In this document: positions 52,577-61,921 of the stretch, in pieces
Position numbering within the stretch: the first letter of the stretch is position 1
How the letters are laid out: every line of letters begins with the position of its first letter
The notes under the pieces: generated by a model
What the model saw: only the letters and a program-made list of their open reading frames with translations
Database searches by the model: none
What the model was told of the DNA's origin: nothing
Origin: Chlorophyllum brunneum
Taxonomy: Eukaryota > Basidiomycota > Agaricomycetes > Agaricales > Agaricaceae
Assembly: GCA_963576785.1 (NCBI GenBank)
Contig: OY756149.1
Span: 1-64,000 of the forward strand
Direction: 5' to 3'
Length of the DNA stretch: 64,000 nt
Position numbers and translations under genes: made by a program

Positions 52577-55529
52577 TATTACATAAGTAAATAAACAGAA
52601 ATGGTAACTGGATATGTTGTTGCTCAAACCCCTCTACATCTATTACCTGAGCTCTCCTACTGCATGGACACTGATGATGACATACTGTTCACCCATTTTG
52701 AGTGGGATGAAGGATATCACCAGGTACTTGACACGATAGAACTTTTATTTTGTATGTCAGGTACTAGTTAACTTCATGGTGAGAAGTCCACTTTCCTTTT
52801 CTAATATGCGACCTAATATACTCTCAAGCTCCAATAATAACAGATGCTGAGGAAGATTGGGGAACCACTATTGTCCCAGAAATAATTGAAATGATGGCCA
52901 ATGATAAGCCAATTGAATCCATGGGAACAAGTCACAAAGGCCATGCTGATGGCAAGTGAAAATGTGGTAGTTCCAAGGGCAGCAAAAGCAAAACTCCTAC
53001 CATATCCCAACTCAATGGCCAAGTGTGTCGTGGGCCTGGCTGCCCACCTGGAACCGGCTCCAAGCAGCAAGAGCAGGCTCGGCTTGCAGAGCTTGGTACT
53101 CTGCCTGAGCAGTAGCCTAAGTGAAAGCCAGAGCATCCTCGCAAGTCTGAGTCTGTTGCAGACCCATCTGTTGTGGTTGATTTTGGGCAGTTTGTCAGTT
53201 TGGTTTTTCTTCTCTGTTCTATTCACCGATTACTCATTGTGCTGCTGGATTAGGCTTTAGACTGTTGCAGGAACACTGGAACCTTCTCAAAATACATCAT
53301 GGCCATTATTCTCAGTACAGGTATGGTGTATTTACACATATTGTGTACTCTACTAATTGTCAAAACTGGGATTACAAGGTTATTTCGGAACCTGCCCAAG
53401 TGTTTACTCCAATCCAACCAGCTGTGGTCTCACAACCTCAGCCACAATCAGCTATGCCCTCTGTTAACCCAGTTATCATCACGTCTGAGACCAGTGAAGG
53501 TGAGATCAGTGGGTTTGAAGATGAATATGCTAATTTGATAGAAGATGGAGTTGGTGGTGAAGGAGAAGGAGAAGATAATAGAAGAGATGAGATTGTGGAT
53601 CAAGAAGGAGGGAGCAGTACATGACGGCCATTACCACAGTGACTCATGTCTGCCTTCAAGGAAAAGCTCTTGGAGTGTAAACAGCAAGAGAATGGACTTC
53701 TGCCATTGTATTGTGAGGGTCAAACGTTCTGGTTTCCTCGACCCTCAACATTCTTTTTACTTCAATATGCCAAATATAACCCATACAACTTATACAACCC
53801 ACATTTCTTCCTATGTGATCCATTGCCCCTCTGTTAGCCTTATGGTATACCTTGTCCCCACTGCAAGACACTACTCCAGCGCCATAGGCCAATTTCCTGT
53901 CCCCACTGCTGTGTTGACTTTGAGTCACCATTTTGGATTATTGGCTATTGCTACTGCTGCTCCCAGTGCTACCATCCTCAATCTTGAAAGCAAATAGTGA
54001 CATTTCACAGCTGGGACAGCCGGATCCTTACTATCCTTCCAAGGGCACTGAGGCTGGAATTTCCAGTAGTCCTTACCCACTGAAGCGGCCTTTCTAATCA
54101 AGTACTTGGCATCATGCAGTCATGCTTTCAGAGTGGTATAGGTCCAAAGCAATTCTCAGATGCACTTCGGGTTCAACATCTGAGCTATCATGAGCTACTC
54201 AATGTATAGTATCTAAACTCAATCATCACGTGAAATAGTATTGCTCGCTTACCTCGAAATTCATTCCAACCCTTTCTGCCATTTGATGATACTTCTAACG
54301 TTGGCTTCAATAGCTTTGTACCAAGTTCCCAGTGGTTGTGAGATATTTACAATAGTTACATTGAGTCCCACCAACATGAAATACACCAGCATATGGCTCT
54401 TCTAATAGCTGAAATATGTGCAATTGATCATAGCCACAAGGTAGGTGGATTATTAATAAAATTAAAGCTGTTTACTGATACATATCTTTGGGAATTACTA
54501 GATCACAAAGCATATTGCTCGTGTAAATGGTGTTCGAGTTTTTAATGGACTCTTCACTATGATGAATGAAAAAGGAGAGATTTGGCTTCTCAACCTAGTT
54601 ACAACAAAGGCTCATGATGCTTTCCGACATTCACTTGAGCAGATGAAGGTGTTGCTCACTCTTTATGGTCATGAACAGCCACGGCTCATCTATACCAATA
54701 ATATGGCAGACCAACAGTTTCTTGAGGAGATATTTCCATCACTTTGGTCAGATATCATGCCTGTTCAACAGTATGCACATCTTAAACCATTTGAGGTCCC
54801 CTCACATATCTCCGTTCAGACCAAGAACACAACTACAGCCATTAACAATGATGCTCAGAAGATTCTTGATTCACTATCCTCTGATGGGATGTCACAGATA
54901 GTAATTGGTTTTGATACAGAGTGGAATGTAGAGGGATCGGTTTATGATGGTATTGTTGGTCATGGTCCAATAGCAGTCATCTAGATTGCATATGAGGACA
55001 CCATCTATATCTTCTAGGTGAGCATTTCTTCTGATCTGTGAACTGTTTTACTCAAATTTGAGAGCAGATTGGGTCACTTCTTGCCAACAAATAGCTCCCA
55101 CATCACTTACTCCTCCTTCTTATAAATCCCAACATACTCAAAGTCGGCCATATGGTTATCAATGATCCCACATGACTTGAATCTGCATGCCAGCCAGATC
55201 ATCCATTCACAGGAGGAGTTGATCTCGCAAAGCTTGTGAAGGAGCAGTATCTTGTCCCAACTGCAAAATGCTCACTTTCAGATCTCTGTATGAGTATTCT
55301 TCATAGACATCTTGACAAAAACATGTCTGAATGACAAAGTAACCAATGGGAACATGATACTTTGACTCAAGAGCAGATAGACTATGCTGCTTGTGATGCA
55401 TATGTATCACTTGCCCTATACAACAAAATTATTCACATACCTCTTCCTACACCTGTTCCACCCAACCCATCCTATGGTCTCTCCATTCTCATATACCATG
55501 ATGACAATATACATCTGGTTGCTTACAGT

Positions 55530-55834
55530 TGTTACAACCTTAGTCTGAGACTCAGGTTGCAAGTCTTTGGATAAAGACAAGGAAGTAGAGAGAAGAGTAA
55601 GGGATGATACGATTGGTAAAGTGTAAGGAATACATCAAGTATTACTACACTTTATATACTAGTGGTAAGAACTAAGAATAAAGGAACAGAGTAAAGGAGT
55701 CATAGAGACGAATAGGATGAGTCAGAAGAGGTACAGCCATAAGGGATGAAACAAAGGGGTGAAACAGATACATAAGAATGATGAATGTGACAGGCACATG
55801 ATAGGAATGTACTGTCTATCTATAGTTCATAACA
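55530..55834 (-). repeat. 3' LTR of the chromovirus
   Basis: Begins TGTTACAACC and ends CATAACA on the plus strand, with TGTTA/TAACA termini. It holds the same TATA box and start region as the 5' LTR. Confidence 0.95.
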
Positions 55835-55835
55835 A

Positions 55836-55854
55836 TACCTCCCTTTTTACTTTC
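55836..55854 (-). promoter_or_regulatory. Polypurine tract of the chromovirus
   Basis: In element orientation the bases just before the 3' LTR read AAAGTAAAAAGGGAGGTAT, the expected plus-strand primer site. Confidence 0.7.
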
Positions 55855-55959
55855 ATGACCCCATGAAATGTTGTAAACTACTTGTCATCTTGTTCTTTGT
55901 GTAAGGCATTGACAAGTTGATGTTTGGTAGAACCAATCATCGGGGTTCCTGATTTGCAT

Positions 55960-56866
55960 CGATATCCAATCCAGAAGGGGGCGTGGTCTTGTCCTCCTCT
56001 GAAGAGGGCTATGGTACATCCTCAGAATATAGCAGTATTGTTTGTTTCAGCTGCAATGAGGTTGTGTACTATCTCTTCCCAGTAGTTTTCTTCGAACTGT
56101 CCTCCATCTTTGAGTGTGAGATAAGATGGGGGTGGGTTGAATATTGTTGGTTTGGGTGGTGGGTCCATATCAGGTAGTTTTATAAGGAGGTGGTCTACTT
56201 CATCTCGCATATCCGGTTCCATTAGATGGTCTGGGACTGATTTGTCAATTCCCTCTATTCCTTCATCTAACCAGTCCTATTTATCATCTTTGTGGTAGAG
56301 CAGTTTGTCTGGTAAGGTAGTGGGGATGTATGAATCAAGATCCATTAGATTCCTCACAAGTCTATAGGTGGGATTGTTGCTTGAGTTGGTGAGGTGATTG
56401 AGTCTTTTGCCTGTTATGATTAAGGCACTTTGGATGCATTTCTTTGCATCAGAGTGCACTAATACATTGAGGTTGGTGGCTGCTTTATCTAATAACTCCT
56501 TCATAAGTTCATGTTTTCCAGTTGACATGGCAGCAGGGAGAGCTCTGGTGGTGGTGACAAGTAGAATATGGCTTAGGGCTTTGGCTTGGATTTGGAGGTT
56601 GTTGATAGCATGGGCAATGTATGTGAGTTCTTTAGTTGTGATAGTATAGTGTTCGATCTGATCTTTGGTAGATTGGACATCAAGGAGATTGTTAAGTTCT
56701 TGTTTGAATTCTGTGTCATTGGCTGGGAAGAGGGTGGGTTTGCATTCAGCATGCATAGTATGTTGTGAAGGTAATTGGCAAGGTTTAGGGTGCAGTGGAT
56801 ACAGCGTGAGGTGCATCGAGTGTAGTGATCTCTTGTAACATGAGGTTTGTTGTTCATAATTGTCAC
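55960..56866 (-). pseudogene. Extra ORF between chromodomain and 3' LTR
   Basis: About 300 codons in element sense after pol: HYTRCTSRCIHC at the start, then a 179-codon open stretch (56816-56277; FPANDTEFKQELNNLLDVQS, helical, Leu-rich) and, past one stop, DEVDHLLIKLPDMDPPPKP and GGQFEENYWEEIVHNLIAAE. It needs one frame change near 56,800 and one stop read past. No similarity to env or any family I know. Confidence 0.5.
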
Positions 56867-56871
56867 TTTTT

Positions 56872-57060
56872 ACCCCCCCTTTTTATAGGTTTCATCCTCG
56901 AAATCTTGTCTAAAAATTCTTGAACTGCTTCCTTAGCATTTCCTAACTCTGACTCATTTTCCCATATGTCTTCTTCGGAGGTATAACTTTTCCAGTGTAC
57001 TAGGAATTGATTTTGTCGTCCTCTTGTGCAGTATCCTCGGATCTCTTCTACCTCATATTA
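56872..57060 (-). pseudogene. Chromodomain at the C terminus of pol
   Basis: Reads YEVEEIRGYCTRGRQNQF, then LVHWKSYTSEEDIWENES and NAKEAVQEFLDK, a typical chromodomain that steers integration to marked chromatin. A stop codon (TAA) sits immediately before YEVEE. Confidence 0.85.
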
Positions 57061-58260
57061 TTCTTCATCATTGATGATCTCGGGCATTGGTGGTGGTGGG
57101 GTGCGCTGGCTGTCAAACTCGGGTTTTCGATAGGGGGAGAGGAGTCTGCTGTTAAACACATCGTGTATTGCCCATGTTTCAGGTAATTCCAATTGGTAGC
57201 TTGTTTCACCTATTTTTGCCTTTATCCTGAATGGTCCATATCGTTTGTGATCCAGCTTTTTGGTTGGTTTTGTTGTCCTAATATTACTTGCTTCGAGCCA
57301 AACTTGTTCTCCTGGGGTATACTTGTGTTCCAGCTTGGTGCTGTTACGTTTCTCCATTTGTTCCTGACTGTGTTGTAACATCTTTATTGCTTCTTGTCAC
57401 ATATTTTGTAACTCCTGTATTTATTCCGTGATTGCAGGTGCTTTGGTGATACTTGTTATATCTCCTTTCCAGGGGTATCGTCCATAAACTAATTTGAATG
57501 GCGAATATCTGGTGGCTGTGTGGATTTTGTCGTTGTATTGGAATTCTGCTGTGGCTAGCTATTTTTTCCAATTATTTTGAGCATGGTTTATTACATTTCT
57601 GAGGTATGTTTCAACCTCCTGGTTGATGTGCTCTGTTTGACTATTGGTTTGTGGATGGTATGCTATGGATAAGTTTTGCTGGGTTCCTGTTGCTCGGCAT
57701 AGCTCTGCCATGAATTTGGATGCAAATTGTGGGCCTCTGTCACTGATAATTCTGCAGGGTATTCCATGTGTTCTCCATATGTTATCTCGATAGATATCTC
57801 CTAGCTCCTCAGATGTTAAGGTGGTGTTGACTACATGCAATCTGATCATTTTTCTGAAACAATTGACTATGATGACTATGACAATTATTGCATCATATCC
57901 TTCTGATTCTGGTAATAGTCCTATCATATCGATTGATATCTCCTCCCAAGGTTCTGTTGGTATCAGTAGTGGATGGAGATGTGTTGTCGGTCTTGTTCGG
58001 AGTATTTTATTTTGTTGGCATGCTTCACACCCTCTGATGTATTGTTTGACATTGTTGTACATCTGGGGCCACCAATAACTCCGTTTAAGGAGTTCGATCA
58101 TTCGATATTGTCCTGGATGTCCTACATCTGTTTTGTCGTGGTGTTGCTGAAGTATTTCTTGTCATATTTGGTTGTTAGGTGGGACATATATTCTTTCTTC
58201 GAACATCGGTACTCCATCTGTTTCCCATATCTCCTTTGGTTGCTTTTCTTTTTCTTTTAG
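57061..58260 (-). pseudogene. Integrase of the chromovirus
   Basis: The zinc-binding HHCC region ends with CEACQQNK. The DDE core shows SIDMIGLLP, SDRGPQFASKF and a following QTEHINQEVE, so Asp-Asp-Glu appear kept. The C-terminal GPFRIKAKIGETSYQLELP motif and LSPYRKP lead to the chromodomain. Stops lie between segments (for example near 57560 and 57395). Confidence 0.88.
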
Positions 58261-59716
58261 TCATTGTGTTTCCCTTCTTGTCTCCTTTCGTAGTTGGTGT
58301 TTCAGATCTTCTTCTCCTGTGATTTCCCAGATTTGTTGGATTGTGGCAATTGTACTGTCATCGAATAAGTGGTCGGGTAGTAAGGTGATGTCGGTGTTGT
58401 CTCGAGTAGTGTCCATTTTTGTTAGTCTTGATAAGATGTTGGCTTTTGTGTTGGTTTTTCTGGGGATATGTTTCAGCATGTAATGGTATTCTTGTAGCTC
58501 CATCTGCCACCTCGCTTGTCATCCTGTGAGTTGTTGTGGTTTTCGGAAGTATTCTAGGTTTTTGTGATCGGTCCATATTTTGAATGGTTCATTTGCATCG
58601 AGTAGATATTGTCTTCAGGTCTTGATTGCTTCTCGAATAATGAGTAACTCTTTGTTATAGATTTGATAGTTTCGTTCTGTGGGTGTCATTGTTCTTGAAT
58701 GGAATGCAATTGGGTACCAGTGTTCTTCTTGTTTTTGCAATAATACTGCTCCTACTCCATATTCCGATACATCCACTTCTACCCTGTATTGACCCTTGTC
58801 CTATGGCATTGCTAGTACCGGTTCACTTTTCTTTGATTCTTTCAAAGGCTTGCTACTGTTATTCCTTCCATACCCATTGCGTGTCTTTTTTCTTCAACTC
58901 GTGTAATAGCGCTGCTATATTGCTGAAGTTGTGAATGAATTGTCGGTAGAAGTTTGCAAATCCTAAGAATTTCTCGACATTTTTTAGGGATTTGGGTGTT
59001 GGCCACTCTTTCACCACTTTCACTTTCTCCTCCTCCATTTTAACACTACCTTGTCCAACCACGAATCCTAGTATAGGTATTTCTTTTGCATCAAATACAC
59101 ATTTTGATCTTTTGAAATATAGTTGGTATTTTGCTGCAATATCAAGAAATTGTTTTGTCCTATCTTCAAGTTCCTGTTGTGTGGTCCCGGGTATGATGAA
59201 ATTGTCCATGTAGTTGACAACTGCTCCTTCATGTAGCATTTCTCGAAAGACAGTGTTCATCATCCTTTGGAATATTGCTGGCGAGTTACTCATTCCAAAG
59301 AATATGACCGTTGGTTCAAATAATCCATTGTTCATTACAAATACTGCTTTCCATTCATCGCCTTCTCTTATTCTAATGTTATTGTATCCCCAGATGATGT
59401 CAAGTTTGTTAAATACTTTTGCGTTCTTGAGTTTGTCAATAACTTCACTTATGAGCGGAAGTGGCATTTTGTCTTTGATTGTGTGTTCATTTAGTTTCTT
59501 GTAATCTTGTACCAGTTGTTTGGTTCCATCTTTTTTGGGTATGAAGAAGCATGGTATGGCATAGGGGGATTGCGATGGTTGAATTTGTCCTGAGGCAATA
59601 TTTTCGTCGAGGAATTTCTGCAGTTCTGGTTTCTCCGTTAATGCTATCGGGTAGACCTTGGACTGTAATACCAGTGGTGCATCTTCTGTCAGGTTTATTT
59701 CATGGTCCCATATCAT
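58261..59716 (-). pseudogene. Reverse transcriptase and RNase H of the chromovirus, inactivated
   Basis: RT motifs: QSPYAIPCFFIPKKDGT, QDYKKLNEHT, FNKLDIIWGYNNI, then NYMDNFII, where the family's second catalytic Asp is Asn, and LGFVVGQGSVKM. RNase H shows VEVDVSEYGVGAVLLQ, IWTDHKNLEYF and NTKANILSRL, where the last motif normally has Asp for the second Asn. Nonsense codons follow MP near 58803 and occur in TRQYLL near 58615, and again near 58520. Confidence 0.9.
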
Positions 59717-60597
59717 ATGCTCTGGTAGTTTGTCGAAATTCTTCTTGTTGAACAGGTGCGTATATTGCTGCAGGTATGTCGGTAGGTCTTCTGGGTTTGT
59801 CTAATCGGTTTTCTTTTCCTCTATGTGTTCCTTTACCATGCATATTCTTTCATTGAACCGTATATCATTGTGGTGTGTGGTGCAGTCCTTCGGGCATCTA
59901 TTGAAGCATACTATGTTGTTTGTCCAGTCGATTTCTGGGTTGTGCTTGACTAGCCAGTCATGTCCAAGATATAGGTCCGCACTTTCTAATTGTATTACCA
60001 TTGCTTCAATTTCTTCTGTGTGTTTGCCATTGCTTAGTACCAGTTATGCTATATCTGTTATTTCTCCCTTCTTGTTTTCAGTCCCGTCAGTATTGATTAC
60101 TCATATTGGGGTTTCGAGGGGTTTGGTCGTGATCTGTTCTTCTTCTACTATCCTTTGTGCTATGCACGTGTGTGTACATCTGGAATCTACCAGTGTGGTG
60201 ATTTGTTTGGGTCCTTTCTTCATTCTGATTGTTGAGTCGAGGAGAAGTTTGTGTGTCGAGTTTTGTTTTTGTGGAATCATGTATTGTCTATTGTGAAGTA
60301 AAACAGAAACTCTAGGTTTATTGGCTCATGGGTTTACGCCTACTCAGAGCCTTTGACAAAATCCTCTTTTGTCTCTTCTTCTATTTCTTTGGTAACCTCT
60401 CTGATGTGCACTTTCTTCAGTGCTTTATAGTTCTTCGAGATGTGGCCTTGTTTGCCACAGTTATAGCATGTTATCTTGGTGTATGCTATCTTCATTTTCT
60501 TGCAGCAATATTTGGCAATGTGCCCATAGAAGTTGCAGTTAAAACACCTTGGTTTGCTGTTCTGATCGGTGTCTGCCCTTTGTCTACCAATCTCCAT
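59717..60597 (-). pseudogene. Zinc knuckles and aspartic protease of the chromovirus
   Basis: Two CCHC knuckles are at 60340-60597. CFNCNFYGHIAKYC is complete; the second, CYNCGKQGHISKNY, has Tyr in place of the last Cys. The protease region (60300-59801) includes VIQLESADLYLGHDWLVKHN, the conserved stretch after the active site. Confidence 0.8.
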
Positions 60598-60599
60598 TG

Positions 60600-61600
60600 G
60601 TTGTCCTCCACCTCCATAGGTGACTCCTGTGCTTGTTCTGATATCTCCTCATATGATGTCTGTTGTTTCATATCCCTGTCCTACTGCAAGGATGGTATTT
60701 CTCCATTTGCTATATGTGTCTGGGATTGAGGCTACCAGGTAGCCTACAATAGTTCAGATAATATCTGTTCTAGTGTGTCGTTTGAGGAGGAATATAGCAT
60801 GTGCGTCATCTGTTCCTGCTTGGGTCTTCAATGCTTCAAACTCTATTAAGAAGTCCACAGTGTTCCTCTTTCCCTGTTTGAACAACTCGATTTCCCCTTC
60901 TGCTATTACTTTTCTATTCCCCAAGGAGAAGGTGGCTACTATCTCCTTGCGAAGTTATCGAATGCCAGTGTTTTCTTGTCTTGAATCATTTGTAACTTGG
61001 CATTGGCATAGGGACCTGCAAGTCCCCCTTTCATTTGTGTTAATATTCCAATTATCTTTTGTTCATTATCGTCGATTTTGTTGAAGAGTGTCCATAAGGA
61101 CATCGCTCTCCACCAATCGTCAAACTTGGTTCTATCTCCATTGAACTATCCTAGTTCTGGGGCTAGGTTCTTTGGGAAGTTGATTTCATTGGCCATCTCT
61201 GATTCTATCTCTGATTCACTATGTTTGTTTTCATAGGTCTTGGCAACTTCTATGTCGGATGTAGCTTTGGCAATTTCTGTATCGAATGGGGTCTTGGCAA
61301 CTTCTATGTTGGATGTGGTCTCAGCAATGTCTGTGTTGAATAGGGTCTCGAAAAGAGCTGTATCTTTGTCTATGCTGTGGTCGGATTTCTGCCATTTAAG
61401 GCCTTCAGGGATTTCTGGTTCTGTTCATTGTTTGGATCTGGTGGTTACTGGTGATCCCTGGATATCTATTGGTCTCAGAGCTCTTGGTCTTCTTGGTGTT
61501 CTCAATGAGCTACTGCTGCTCATATACTGTCGTCCTGGTCAGAGGCTATTATTCCAAGCCTAGCTATGAATAGTGGCACCTCTCTTGCAAGGTGAGTCGA
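60600..61600 (-). pseudogene. Gag of the chromovirus
   Basis: The Ty3 gag core is visible as FNGDRTKFDDWWRAMSLW and GILTQMKGGLAGPY. It is preceded by short imperfect repeats of about 11 residues (DTEIAKATSD, IEVAKTPF, TDIAETTSN; DNA 61230-61350). A TAG separates NLAPELG from FNGDR (61150). Confidence 0.8.
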
Positions 61601-61603
61601 ATG

Positions 61604-61615
61604 ACACTTTACCAA
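61604..61615 (-). promoter_or_regulatory. Primer binding site of self-priming (Tf1) type
   Basis: In element sense TTGGTAAAGTGT begins one base after the 5' LTR and is the exact complement of ACACTTTACCAA inside the LTR (61711-61700), at the predicted RNA start. No tRNA 3' end was needed to explain the site. Confidence 0.7.
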
Positions 61616-61616
61616 A

Positions 61617-61921
61617 TGTTATGACCTTAGTCTGAGACTCAGGTTGCAAGTCTTGGGATAAAGACAAGGAAGTAGAGAGAAGAGTAAGGGATGATACGAT
61701 TGGTAAAGTGTAAGGAATACATCAAGTATTACTACACTTTATATACTAGTGGTAAGAACTAAGAATAAAGGAACAGGGTAAAGGAGTCATAGAGACGAAT
61801 AGGATGAGTCAGAAGAGGTACAGCCATAAGGGATGAAACAAAGAGGTGAAACGGATACATAAGAATGATGAATGTGACAGGCACATGATAGGAATGTACT
61901 GTCTATCTATAGTTCATAACA
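61617..61921 (-). repeat. 5' LTR of the chromovirus with promoter
   Basis: 305 bp, TGTTA...TAACA. In element sense, TATATAAAG (61745-61737) lies 34 bases before ACACTTTACC (from 61711), the predicted start of the RNA and of the R region. Confidence 0.93.

Larger units (their letters stand above)
55530..61921 (-). mobile_element. Ty3/mdg4-type chromovirus LTR retrotransposon, full length
   Basis: A complete element on the minus strand: two 305 bp LTRs, ACAGT target duplications (55525-55529 and 61922-61926), gag with zinc knuckles, protease, RT, RNase H, integrase, a chromodomain, then an extra ORF and a polypurine tract. LTRs differ at only a handful of sites, so insertion is recent, yet the coding region has many stops and at least two Asp-to-Asn changes at conserved positions. 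It is inserted in the exonuclease gene. Confidence 0.95.
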
